Below are positions 33,110 through 45,600 of a stretch of 64,000 nucleotides of DNA, piece after piece. Both the position numbers and the translations under genes were made by a program. The notes under the pieces were generated by a model. The model saw only the letters and a list, made by a program, of their open reading frames with translations, was not told the origin of the DNA and did no database searches. Position 1 is the first letter of the stretch; each line of letters begins with the position of its first letter. The stretch comes from Tremella fuciformis (lineage: Eukaryota > Basidiomycota > Tremellomycetes > Tremellales > Tremellaceae), in NCBI GenBank assembly GCA_032768795.1, contig CP136493.1, positions 806,001 to 870,000 of the forward strand. The letters are read 5' to 3'.

Positions 33110-35153
33110 TCACATGATCCTATCCCAAAGACGCCCGTACCAGGTCGTAGGCTTTGCCTCTCTGCAAAGAGTCAGCTTGACCGCATTCAGCCTGGGAGAC
33201 GACTGACCGGACCGCGTAGAACTCCTCGAGCTCGTCAAACTCTTCGACCCGGCTGACAAAGTCCATCTCCTGGAGGCGGACAAAGCGGGTGCGGTGGTAG
33301 ATCTTCCAGAATGCAGCCACGACAATGACAAAGCCGATACCGAAGTAGCAGGTGAGGAAGTCCTCGACAGACCAGTTGCCCTATACATCAGTATGCTGGC
33401 CTACTTAAGAGTGGGATGGCCCACCTTGGTGAAGACAATCCAGCCCTGGGTGAAGACGATCAAGACGAGCATGACCAGTGTGACCCAGGTGTACGGGACC
33501 GTCTCGCGGCGAGACCAGGGGAGGTGCTGGCGGGTGAAGCCCTGCGCCTTGAGGCCGGCGCGGAAGCGGAGGGTGATGATGCACATCGCGACGTAGTTGA
33601 GCACTGTTCAGTTAGAGATGTTCAGGTCAATGGAGCTATGTGGCTTACGCTGAGCGACGGAGGAGAGGTTGATAAACCAGCCAAAGACGGTGGCCGAGTT
33701 TTCGCCGAGCTCCATGTAAGACAGAGAGTAGATGCAGATGACGACGACAAAGGCGTAGATGGGCACACCGGCCTTGGTGGTGCGCCGGAAGATCTTGGGG
33801 GCCTGACCTTGCATGGCGAGGGCGTACAAGACGCGCGAGGCGATGTAGCCGAACCCGTTCGAGCACGAAAGCGCCGAGGTGATGACAATAGCATTGCTGC
33901 GGGTCAGTCAGGTCTGAGAGGACGATGCAACGATGACTGACAAGAAGTGGGGAAAGATGGTGATGCCGACACGGTGCATGCCGACCACGTAGGCGCTGGC
34001 ATTGGCGCCGATACCGGTGGCGATGGCCTTGGCGAGGGTCTCGTCGTTGTACGGGACCAGAATACCACAAGCGAGAATGCCAAAGAAGAAGAAGAGGGTG
34101 AGGCGGAAGAGGATCGCCTTGATAGCGCGAGGGATGGTGCGACGGGGCCGGACAGCCTCGCCCGCACACTGGCTGACGAACTCGGGGCCACCAACCGAGT
34201 AGGCGGCGATCTTGAACACGTTCCAGAAGCCGAGGAAGCGGCCAAAGGCGCCAGTGGTGTAGTATTCGGCCCACACTCCTGGGTCTTTCCAGTAGCGGAA
34301 ACCGATACGGTCGTGATGCGGGTTCCCACCGAGCATGACGACAAAGGTCATGAGGATGATTGCCAAGATGAGGATGACCTTGATATCAAGACACTGCTTC
34401 AGACGATGTAGTCGGAAGACTCACCTTGAGCGAGGCAAAGTAAAACTCGGACTGTCCGTAGAACCTAACGTGGAAGACATTCAAGGCGGTGATGATGACC
34501 AGCGAGATCGAGATCCAAACCGCAACCGAGATGTTCGGCCACCAGAAACCGAAGCAGCCGGCAGCGGCCACAAGGCTGGCAGATCAGCACCCCGTTGAGA
34601 AACATTGTCAGTGCACTCACTCGGCAGCACCGAACATGGTACCGGCATAGAAGTAGTTCCAGCCAACAGCCGCTCCGACGGCAGGGTCAACATAGAGATT
34701 GGCCCAAGTGATGAAGCCACCGCGGATAGGGAGGAAAGTCGCGATCTCGCCAGCACCGAGGGAAACACCTTACCCATCAGTAAGGAAAAACACCGATGGC
34801 CAGTCAACGCACCCCAGCAGATAGCACAGAAGAGGATGTAAGCAAGCAGGGAGCCCAGTGGGCCAGCCTGGATGAGACTTCGCCCACATGCGAGGAAAAG
34901 ACCAGTGCCGATGGTCGACCCGATACCTGCACACGATCAGCAATCGTGCCAGCTGACACTGGAGGGACGGACCGATGAGCTGGATGTGGTGGGCTTGGAG
35001 ACCTCGAACGGTCCGCGTGCCCTCGGCGACATCCGAGTTGATCACCTCGTGGGCGGACGACTCGAGCACCTTGACCTCGGCAGGGACGTCCTTGTCGTAC
35101 TCGACGCTGCCCGACTCGACAGCGGGATACTCAACTTTGGCCTCGGCGGACAT
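33110..35153 (-). CDS. Amino-acid permease (APC superfamily, fungal YAT type)
   Basis: Nine exons on the minus strand: 35153-34973, 34926-34813, 34768-34621, 34575-34425, 34378-33942, 33896-33649, 33603-33425, 33380-33208 and 33161-33110 (560 aa). A hydrophilic N-terminal tail is followed by RTVRGLQAHHIQLIGIGSTIGTGLF, typed here as two known motifs, AHHIQLIGIG and STIGTGLF. Many hydrophobic helices follow, including VSLGAGEIATFLPIRGGF, the ISISLVIITALNVFHV helix and LFFFFGILACGILVPYNDE. The C-terminus (AVREAKPTTWYGRLWDRIM) is cytoplasmic. About 12 transmembrane segments are expected at the plasma membrane, importing amino acids with protons. Substrate is not predictable. A TATATA (35232-35237) stands about 80 bases upstream. 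It is transcribed away from the Zn2Cys6 regulator at 35514, so both may be controlled from the shared 360-base region. Confidence 0.94.
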
Positions 35154-35513
35154 TATCGAAGAGGGCAAGACGGGTCGTGGATTGCGCTCGGGGGGATTGG
35201 GCTTGTCGAACGCATGCTCTCCCCGCCCATGTATATATGCGAGGGGGAGAGGAGTGCCGATATAGACCAGGGTTGTGCAGTTGGTGAGTTCCCGATAGCG
35301 GTTCGGAGGCGGGGCTTAAAACGGTGTTTAGAATTGCTTGGATCGAGAGTGACGTGCACCCGGCCAATCAGGTGGCCGCTTGATATTCTGCACCGGTTTA
35401 GACTCCGCTCAAGCACGCCCAAGTCCGGCTCCTTATCAAGATTTGACTGTTCATTCAACACTTAAATGCAGTCCGGGTGACCCTGTTGTCCGGCGTCGAG
35501 CGACGCGCCGACT
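35154..35513. promoter_or_regulatory. Bidirectional promoter, permease / Zn2Cys6 regulator
   Basis: A 360-base divergent promoter. For the permease it has TATATA at 35232-35237. Near the regulator it carries GTCCGGCGTC at 35488-35497, the reverse complement of GACGCCGGAC, which also stands before the first SDR gene. A CGGTTCGG pair lies near 35299. These are the kinds of CGG-containing sites Zn2Cys6 proteins bind, so the factor may regulate itself and the permease. This is inference from motif recurrence. Confidence 0.45.
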
Positions 35514-38132
35514 ATGGCTCCGGTCACCGCCTGCCTGCCGTGCAGGCAGCTCAAGGTGGGCCCCCTCGCCGCCCACCATGACCCCGCTGACATCACCCAG
35601 GCCCGGTGCACACACTCGACCGGCGACGCGACATGCGACCGGTGCTTGCGCTTGGGTCTCGAGTGCGAGATCCGAGCCCGGCGTGTGCGTATGCTGAAGA
35701 TGCTGCGAGCAAGCTGACTCTGTGCAGATGGGCAGGAAGCTCGGTTCGAAGAAGTGGGTCCAGATGTATCGTCCGCACCTCGTTACGGAGATTGATGCAC
35801 AGCCGGAAAAGCAGAATCACGTCGACCACTGACCAGTCGGGCGCCTCTACACCGCGAGCGCACAGATCTCCCGTGAATCGCCAGGACGAGGCGAGCAGCA
35901 GTGGAAGCGGTAGCAACTTGATCGCTGGGCCTTCAAATCACGGCCTCATCACTAGCTTGTCGCTGGACGCGGCTCCGGGTACCTCTCCGCTCTCGTCTTA
36001 TACAGCAGCTACCGGCCCTTCGCCACTGTCGTTGCGACCTGCCTCGAGGGCAGGTACATCACAGGGCTTCTCCCGCTCGACTTTCCTCTCGACGTTTCGC
36101 AATGCTTCTCGGACCCTTGATGCCGACCCCTATAAGGGCATGGCCATCCTCGAGCAGGGCCTTGGCGCCCTCATTTCTCCAGAGGATGAGAAAGATGAGG
36201 CGGAAGAGGAGAAGATCATCTATGCAAGAGTCGACCAACCTCGTCGCGATCTCAAGCCGGAATACGATGTCTTGGCCTCAGGAATGATTGATCACCGAGA
36301 CGTGTCTGATCTGTTGGACATGTGAGTTCGGGAGTTACAGCACCGTATGGATATTGGCTGAGAGCGTAGGTATTGGAAGAGATGTCATCCCTTGATACGT
36401 ATCCTCGACCCGGACATATACACACTTCATTACCTCCAAGCAACCTCGTCCCTGCTGCTGACGGCGGTTCTGTGCGCCGCAGCTCAGTCCCTCCCGGTTT
36501 CCCAGCATACCCTCTCGTTGGTCAACACACTCGATCAGCACATGGACCGCTTGCTGTTGGAGCTGCACACGCATGGCTATCAGGTAGGGCCGACGCAGAT
36601 GATAATGCCGAAATAACTGTTCAGTCCATGGAAATCTGTCAAGCACTCGTCATCCACTCCACTTACCTGCGTGGAGCAAAGCAGTACCAGTAAATTATCC
36701 GCCCTGTTGTGCGATGGGGATTGACTCCAAGAACCTGGGACTACACATCGCGAGCGATATGTATGGGTTTAGAGCTTCGCCTGGACACGGGAAACACGCC
36801 CGCCTGGCTCGAGCACGAGGCCATACATCACCACATCGCACCTCGGAAAATGTCGCGCAACATCCAGCGGACATGGATGGTGCTCTTGCATCACGACCGT
36901 GCACTGGCGTTTATCCGGGGACGTCGAAGCATGATTCAGCAACAGCCGTTGCTCAAGCAGAGGACCCTTGACTCTTGGTGGCAAGGCGAAGTGAGCCGCG
37001 ACTACGCAGTCACCCCGACGCAGCTTACGACAGGGTGCCATCGACACTGATGTTATGCTGTGTGCGACCTTGGCCTTACGGATAGCGGTAGTGAGTTGTT
37101 TACCAGTGGAACCAAGCAGCGAAGCTGATACCCGCAGGAGAGCATACAAACCGATGTGCCTCAAGCCGTAGCGAATAATCCGCAAGCGAGCTTCGAACAG
37201 TGTTCGCCTGCTGCCTGTGTTCATAACTACCGCTCACGCCAACAGTCCTGGTTGCAATTGATCATGAACTCGCCGGATGGCAACAACGGTGGCTATCTCG
37301 GATCCCTCAAGGTGAGCAAAGTGTGAGGAGGCCAGTCTCTCACGCCAGGGTTTCTCGACGCATTCGTGCACGATATGAAATGTGCTCGCTTCGTCCTGCT
37401 CATGTCCTTCTTAGAACACAATCTGGCTTCGGGAGGAGTGGAAGGTACCGCTCGAGACGAGTGCCTCGTCGCCAGCATGGAAGTCTGCAAGACGGCTTTG
37501 CCCTTCTTGTCAGCGGGACTGCAGCCACAGTACATGGGCGCCCAGAAGTGAGTTCCTAGGTTCATCGAGGCGACGAAGCAAGGGGCACTCATCATTGCAG
37601 ATTCTACCTCATTGGCTACACAGCATTCTCCGCACTGAGGATCATGGACGCGACCCCCATGTCCGCCGACCCCTACGTCGACCTGTTCCACCTCTCCATC
37701 CTCTCTTCCTTGTCGCTCAGCTTGATTCATTTCAAGGTCCATGCCAACCTCGGCTCTATCGCCTCGGTACTTGGTCGGCGCTTACTCGCCGCCACTCGGA
37801 AACTCGCAACCCGCATTGTCGGCACCGGAGAAGTCAACAGCGCAGATAACAGCAACAGCCTACCTGCAGAGCAGGGCAGCATCACTGTTGCTGAGACAGG
37901 GACGTCGCCCTTCACCTTGATCACAGACCATGCGCCATTAGCGCTCGGCATGCCCGCCACGCAGAATACGCATGACGCGTTTTCCAGCCTGGACCCGCAA
38001 GACTTGGCTTTCAGCTTTGACCTCACACATCTGGGTGATTTTGTCAATCTCTTGGGAGGCGACATGACCATGGGTTTTCAGCAGGCTAGTCAGACAGATA
38101 GCACAGGGTTCGTCTTCCCTCCTCTCTCGTGA
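35514..38132 (+). CDS. Zn2Cys6 fungal transcription factor, likely cluster regulator
   Basis: Eleven exons: 35514-35555, 35601-35684, 35728-35757, 35837-36321, 36370-36583, 36625-36689, 36732-36990, 37034-37087, 37138-37288, 37349-37547 and 37601-38132 (704 aa). The zinc cluster is split by an intron but complete once joined: ACLPCRQLKARC then THSTGDATCDRCLRLGLEC, spacing C-2-C-6-C-8-C-2-C-6-C. RRMGRKLGSKK follows as the basic linker. The middle domain (MYWKRCHPLIRILDPDIYT ... TWMVLLHHDRALAF) is the usual fungal-specific regulatory domain. Two junctions are less certain: the exon 3 donor (GTCCAG) and the exon 9 donor (GTGGCT at 37289 versus GTGAGC at 37312). It sits among a permease, two SDRs and a BVMO and probably controls them. 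Confidence 0.88.
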
Positions 38133-38374
38133 CCAGGGCGACTAGCATGCATCCTATGCGTCACCGACAACCGGCCCGTAGGCTTCAGTGCCGACAAGTT
38201 TGGACGCCGGACGGCGTATAGACTGGAGTCCGGTCCATCAGTCAGACCGTCTGCATCAGGCTGCCGGGCTAGCATGCAATTGCATGCATGGGTCAATGAC
38301 GCTGGCGCGAGTCTTGGATTCCTGATACACGGCAGTCGCTGAACATCGCTATCAGAATCGAGGTTGTGATCAAC

Positions 38375-39418
38375 ATGAACGGTGTCGCATTGGTAACGGG
38401 AGCTGCCTCAGGCGTGAGTCCCCCCACTGGCCTAGCTACGGACACACTGCAGGTATCTTCTGCCTTGGGGATCCGCTGGCACTCTGTCCAGCGAGCTGTA
38501 GCGACCAGCTTGCCTCGTAAGCCGGGCTGACTGCTAGATCGGCGCAGCATGCGTGTACGCCTTCGCCCAACGAGGCGTGACAGACTTCATCCTCGCCGAC
38601 ATACAACAGGCGGCTCTCGAGGCATTCGAGCAGGAGCTGCAGGCCAGCTTCCCGGCCGTCCGGATCCTGAGGGTCGTGTGCAATGTCACGGAGGAGACGT
38701 CGGTGGACGAGCTGGTGCGGCTGGGCGTGGAGCGATTTGGGCGGATCGACTTTGCCGTCAACTCGGCGGGCATCACCAACAAGAGTCTAGTGGGGGAGTA
38801 CGGGACCCAGGACGTGAGTCCTCTTCCCTCTGACGTCGAGGTCGTGCTGAGAGCAGTGGGACCGCGTGATCAATGTCAACCAGCGCGGAGTGTTCTTCTG
38901 CATGCGCGCACAGCTGGCGCAGATGGCGAAACAGGAGCTGCGGTCGTACTCGTTAGTCTCCAATTGCCGCCGCGCCCGACTTGGCTGAAGGGCAGGGGCG
39001 ACGCTCGCCGCGCACAACGGGGCGCCATCGTCAACCTGTGCTCGATCAACTCGTTCGTCGCGGCCAGACGGAATGCCGCTTATGTCACTTCGAAGCACGC
39101 GATCGTCGGTCTGACCAAGACGTGCGGGCTGGACTATGCCGAGCAGCGCATACGGTGCAACGGCGTCGCGCCGGGCTACGTGGCCACGGCGGTGAGTGAC
39201 GAGCGTTGATGGGTTGTGGCGGGGCTGACGGGCAGCTTACCCAGCTGCCGGGCAATATTGACGTGTTGCGCAAGTCGACACAGCCTGAGAAGACGCCGGC
39301 GGGACGACCGGGGCTGCCGGAGGAGATTGCGGATGTGGTGGTTTTTCTGTGTTCGGAGCAGGCGAGTTATGTGACGGGCTCGGTCTGGGAGGTCGACGGT
39401 GGTTTCTTGACGCTATGA
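38375..39418 (+). CDS. SDR-family oxidoreductase
   Basis: Five exons: 38375-38413, 38538-38813, 38857-38945, 38996-39191 and 39236-39418 (260 aa). Classical short-chain dehydrogenase signs: TGAASGIG cofactor loop at the first splice, NSAG, a Ser before YVTSK (the Tyr-x-x-x-Lys catalytic pair), GYVATA and a C-terminal [13 protein letters not shown]. It should oxidise or reduce a hydroxyl/keto group using NAD(P). Only about 240 bases separate it from the regulator upstream, and it converges on the BVMO gene. In such a setting it could feed a ketone to the BVMO. Its promoter contains GACGCCGGAC (38203-38212). Substrate is unknown. Confidence 0.92.
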
Positions 39419-39642
39419 GGCATGTCTTATACACATAGTTGGGTTGGTATGGCATCACTACATCATTTGAGATCCCTCCAAGCCATCAGAGATAGGGTTT
39501 CGATTCGATTGGTCGTTAGGCAATACAGTAGCTCACAGTACGATTATATGCTGATCCTCTCTGAGGGGCCGAACCCTAGCGTGTCTCATCTACGCTGTAC
39601 AGTACACATGCAAAAAGCAAAACCATGTAGTATGTACAAGAT

Positions 39643-42600
39643 CTAGTACTCGAACAGTTTGAGCCCATCTGCGTACTGCAGGTACCAGGTGTCGTTCCGG
39701 CCCTCCTTCTCCAGCAAAGTCAGCCCGTTGCCCCAATACGCGAAACGGTTCTTGTTCCAGTAAGACCATGCGAAGTCTTCCCAGCGCTACGCGTCAGCAT
39801 CTGCCCCACTAGGTAAATCGGCGGTGGCGCGTCGCCGATGGGGCGTAGCTCTGACTCCGGAAAATTTTGGACTTTTCATCTCTCATCTGTACATCTACAT
39901 CAGAATGGCTTTCCAGTCAGCTTTGTTCAAAAAAGCACTCAGGCAGCACCAGAGAGAGCAAAAAAAGCGACATCCCAACCCTCATGATGAGCACAAGCAT
40001 TCCTGCTCTCAACAAAGCCGCCCACAGCCAGTCAGACACTCTCCCTATCACCCACCCCAGCAACAATCCTACCTGCCTCCTGGGTCAGGCAAAGTCAATG
40101 GAGAGAAGAAGCCATGGGTGCCCAAAAGACCTGTTGTGAAGTCCTTGTGAGTCAGGCTCTCTCTTGGCATGACACAAAGCTGACTTGTAGCTTCAATGGT
40201 CCAGTCACCAATCCCCAGACCTTCAGATTGCCCTTGTGGAAAAGTAGGATGCTGGATTGGCTGAGGAAGATGAGAACACTCAGAGGAGGAGAAAGCCCAC
40301 CTGGAACTCCTCTCTTCACTCCTCCCCCCACCCCTGAGCCTCCTACCTGGTCAGATCCCCCAACTCCTGCTGCTGATGATCCTGTGTGGGATGATTACAG
40401 ACAGGAGATGGAGGCAGATAGAGGTAGTGTTAGTAGCTAGAGAGAGCACAATGACATGCATACACCCCATGAACTTGAGATTCAGCTGATGCATCAAACA
40501 CTCAGAGTCATGCTTGATCAACTTTTATTCAGTCTACCTATGCATTGTCATTCATCTTTTTCTCTATACATTTATTCTGTCATCTGAAGCATCTGACGTC
40601 TAGACGCATCCCTTGCTGCCAATACACGTCCTGATACTCCCCCCCTTCTACTCTCTGTGTTCAAGCTGTTCAATCTTGCCCAATCAAAGCCTGGCTTGAA
40701 AGCAAGGCCCTCCAGAGATCTTGCTCTTGAGATTGCCACAAATGTCAATCCCGTTGAGAAGTCGGCTGAACCAAGATCAATCACTGCCTTGTCCAGCGTC
40801 ATACCCTGTGATTTGTGTATGGTGATAGCAAATGCAAGCTGCAGTGGCAGCTGGCGTCGAGAGCACCGCTGCCCGTTTGTTGTCTCCCATCTGGCTGTAT
40901 GGGGCACAATGGGAACCAGTGGTATGTTGTCTGTGGTGTGCCAGGGTGTTGGTCCAGTGTAGGATGGGAAGGCGACCATGACCACAGAAGGAACAGATTG
41001 ATGAGGAGGCTCAGATGGTGAGAGCCCAATCTGATATACTGTGCCCCTGGTGCCATTGACCAATCCCTGCTCGATCCAGAGGTTGCGAGAAAGCATGACT
41101 TGAGCACCAATCATGAGGAAGACAGCAGGAGCAAGCCCCTGTGCCTGTTCCTCTGAAGCCTGGGCTGCTCCTACCCCTGTGTGCTGAGCCAGAGAGCGCA
41201 GTACAGGCTGTCCAGAGCGAGCCAAAGTGTGTAGGTTGATCTCGGAGACACTCTGCTTTGTTGCACAAAGACATACAGCATCTTGAAAGGCCTGCTGAGA
41301 TGCCGGGGAAAGGTTCCCCCAGAAGCGAGAGGACAGAAGGGTGTAGTCCTCCTGTTGAGGTGTCCCGGTGTGCAGGCGAGCAAGGGTTGCTTTGAAGGCA
41401 GTGGTGGTAGGGTCGGAGCCTTCCTGCCTCATAACAGCATCAAGCTGAACGCTCTCAGTGAAAGCAAGGTAGATATCTCGGCCAATGTTGCTGAGCCTGC
41501 CTAGATAGGAGGTTTTTGTCGAGCGTGCAGTGTTGTACAGTGGAGTGTCTCCCACAGGGGGCAGTTGACCAAAGTCGCCAATGAGCAGGACAGACAGACC
41601 GGCAAAGGGCAAGTACGCTGTCGACGGAAAGATTTGACCAAGAGCAAGGTTGATTCTCCCCAAGGCCGCCCTTCCAACCATGCTTTTCTCATCAATGATG
41701 AGGTATCGTGTCCCATGCCACTCTTCCTGGAGGCTGGCAAGCTTTCCCTCTCCAAGCTTGTCATGACTTTCCTCTATTGAGCCTCCAAGACCAAGGGCAG
41801 CATGGTATGTTGAACCAGCAATGTTGAATGCCGCCACACCCGTGGGGGCAAGCCGGCGGACAATGGGATTTGTGCTGAAGTCGAGATTGTTGTGCTGCCC
41901 AGATTGGAGCCCTTGAAGAGCTTGGGATATGGCGTCAATGAGGAAGGATTTGCCTGTTCCTGCTGTCCCATCGATGTTGAGGAGTATTTGAGGGACTGAC
42001 TCTCCAGAGAGCAGACGGTTGGCATGGCGCAAGACCTTGTCAAAGATGAGGCGCTGTGTGGTGTTGAGTAGTTGGGGATCGACAGTGTTGCGAGCTACAG
42101 AAGGCTGAGACTGCTTGGTCAGCTCACAGTATGCAGTGGATTGTAGGCCACTGCTCACCTTCTTGCGTTCGGTTTCTAAGTAGCTTGCCCTCTCTCCTAT
42201 ACCATCTGATCCCCACTCCCTCCCCACTGCTTCCCAATCGTGGGAAGTATCAATATCACGTGCTCCAAGCAGTGGCCCATTCCACCCATCTTCATCAAAC
42301 TGAGGGCCCATTCCAGCCAGAACTTGCCAGTCATCAAGCTCGTGGTCATTGACTTCTTCACCCTCAGAAAACTCTGAGTCACTGTCGTTTTCATTGTCAC
42401 CCTGTTGTTGACGGATGGGTCGCTTGGGCAATGTGTCTTGGTGCCCCTCTGGGTGGTCCTCAGTACAGCGAGAAAAAGCTTCTGTCCAGGATTCGTCATC
42501 AAGCTTGAGCTCTGAAGGGTGTCGATGAGGATGGTGGAGTAGTAACTTTGCCCGGCACCAGTTTTGGTGATCCTCAGACTGAGGGTCTGATGGATAATAC

Positions 42601-45600
42601 AGCGGCCAGAGAATGATGATCTTTGGGTGCTTCCTTCGAGTGGCGTTGTGACCTTGTTTCCGGTAGAATTGAAACCATTCGTACAGGCTGATGCCCTCAT
42701 GCTCTGGCTGGCGTGCCAAGTAGGCATCGTGCCAGTCTTGCTCCTCCACACCTTGGTCCAGTCCCTCATCTTCCTGCCTCTGCCTCAGGCGTCTCTGTCT
42801 CTTTTCCAGTATGCAGAGTGTGCCAAACTCTCGTGATGCAGACATCATATGTCGACCAAAGAGCTGATGACAGACTTCCTGAGCACTGTAATCCCTCTCG
42901 GTGACAATGCGGCTGAGCATCTTCTGGAAGACAATTCGTGAAGATGTTTCTTGCTCCAGGCGGGTTGAGATAGCCTGCATTATCTCGCCAAAGTTGTTGG
43001 ATGGTTTTTCGCATTTTGAAGCATACTTGGAGATGTAGGAGGCAACTGCACGGGGATCTGTGCATGGACTGATGTCGGAGTTGGCTCGCCATCCCAGTGC
43101 AGTGACTGCATTGTAACTGTTGAGGTGGGTGTCGTTGCGTGGTGTGATGAGTTGCTTGTTTCTGTTGGGATTGACAACCAGTCGGAGTTCTGTCTCCAGC
43201 TCCTTGGGGAACTTGAAGCGACAGACAAGCGGACTGTTGGGAGGAGATCCTTTTGGGCGGCGAAGACAATAGGCAGTGCACCTCGTGTGCCTCTGGACAC
43301 GGTTGAGCATCTGTGCCAGATCTTTGAAGCGAAAGATGATTTCGTCGCTACTGTGGGCAGAGGGGTGCTTTGGATGAGGCGGAATGTCCTCTCCAGGATT
43401 GATGGTTGACACTCTGGTGGACCAGAAGTCAAGGAATTCCTGGACACTGTCCGGATTGTTGATATCAAGGGTGTCTGGGGATGGCGCCCCCTTGAGCCAA
43501 ACCAGTCCATGGACATGGCTGGAGCCTCGATTTTGCCATTCAAAGCGATACCACCAGTCCTCTATTCCAAGCAGGGGTTTGAGGACCTTGGCCAAGAACA
43601 GCTCAAATCTTCGATAGAACCAGCAAGCTGCAATTGCTGGGTTCTCATTGACGTTCTTGGCATTGATGCGTTGTCGATCAGGTTCGCTCATAGTTGGTAG
43701 CGCTTGGTCCGGCATGTGGACGTGGAGATCTGGCCACTGAAGATCCGCAGCTGAGAATGTGATGAAAGCATGTGGAGTGCCCAGTTGACGGATCATTGCA
43801 GCAAGATTGCGACTCTGCTGTGCCCAGTAGGGTGGTGTTCCGGTTAAGGTGGCTGCTGATCGTCGCACTCGAGATGCCAGCTGCTTGGCTGGGTCGGACA
43901 CCATGGCAGCAATGTCTGCAGCAGAGAGGGCTCGGTCCTCTTCATTCCGGCTGACATAGAAGCAGGAGAGCCGTTTTGCTCGCCACCTCATGATGCAGTT
44001 GAAGGCATAATAGCTGACTGTCAGCTTGGCTTAATGCTGAGAGATGCACTCACCGGAATCGAGGGTGTTTTGCAAACCTTCCATCCTGATAGTAGAGCAG
44101 GTGACGGAAGTAGTCTGAATCACGTATTGTGGTAGGCCGTTGTTGATGCAGATCCCCCTGGCCGGTGGGGAAGAGGAAGGGGAAGGCCTTGGTGAGGAAT
44201 GGGTTGCTGATGTCGTGCTCATTGATTGGAGTGGAATGCAGCACAGGTCCAGTGAGGAGCAGGGGTGCTGGTGGTCCTCCATCCACCACCTGTTCCAGTG
44301 CTTCCCGGATCTCCTCCACAATATTGTTGCCTTCTCCAAGGTTTGGTATAGCCAGCTCTGGCAAGCTTGTCTCCTCTGCTGACTCCTGCTCAACTGGCCC
44401 AGTGTCAGGCTCAGGTGCGCTGTACTGCACCTCCTCCAAGTTGACAGACCGCAGCTGATGGAAGACAGAACCGTTTTCAGGAAGGGAATTGATTGCTTCC
44501 CAGTTGATCTCGACATTCTGAAAGGCTGGATGGAAGTGTTGTAGTGCTTGCAGGTTTGCGAGAATGCGTGACCGCTGGACTTGGAACTCTGGTCGGCGTG
44601 CAAAATCCTCTGAGGGATTGGCAGCGTTGGCGGGGGCTTGGGCATTTGTCGGCTTGATGATGAGAACATCAAGGTCGGTGACGGTGAGGGGAAGTCGAGA
44701 GAGGAATCTGCCACTGTCATGGGCATAGAGACAGGTGTGGCCTCCGTATTTGGTTTGTCCACCACCAACGCGCCATGTTTGAAGCAGCACATGGTAGGGA
44801 GAGAGGAGCATCTCTTCCACCTGTGAGGGCAAGTCAGGGACTGCTCTGCCAGCTGCACGGCACAGTTCCTGCAGAGAAGGACCTGTGAAGTCAGTCATGA
44901 GAAGCACATACAATCCTGGACACTGACCTGGATCCATACAGTTGGCAGATGTCCATTTCTCCCCATCAATTTGACAACGTGAACATTTACCCTGTTGGAC
45001 CTTGAGTCCAAACCATTTCTCATTGCAGTTCTCGCAAGTCTCCATCGTCTCAGCTGCCATTGCTGAGTGGAAGTCCCCAATACACCCAATGGCAGCTTCA
45101 GAGAGGCAGATGTCGTCAAGATCGTTGGGTGTTGCAGGAATGGGCAGGAAGGCATTGCCCAGCATGTCGACTGAGAGGGATGACTGAGTTGACTGTTGTC
45201 GACGATGATAGGCTGCTCTGGAGGATTCGCGACAGGTGCTGCAAGTCTTGAAGCGGCGAGAGGCTGTCCCTGCTTGGAGAAACTCGGAATGTTCTTTCCA
45301 GGTCTTGCACTTGAAGCAGCGTGACTGTCCAGCATGGCGATCCAGGCGTGGTGGTGGGGCTGGTGGCTGTTCTGTGACTCGGTGTGCAGCACCTTGAGGC
45401 GGGCTGGGCGGAGTGGCGTAGGGCAGTTGAGGTGCACGTCTGGTTCGTGTGGGGCGGCCAAGCTCTACAGGATGTAGATCCTGGTTGCGACGTGGTGTTG
45501 GTGAGGTGACCTCATGGCGCGGGCGTGGAAGACCTCTCTGTGTACCAGGCGTAGGCTGAGAGCCTGGGGTGACTGGTGGCAATGGCCGGGTTGTGCGAGT

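Noticed and set aside
44883..44927. In-frame 15-codon stretch in the Helitron Rep gene as coding sequence
   Set aside because: It has GTCAGT donor, CTGACTTCACAG end and interrupts the MDPGPSLQEL motif, so I treat it as an intron, although retention would keep the frame.
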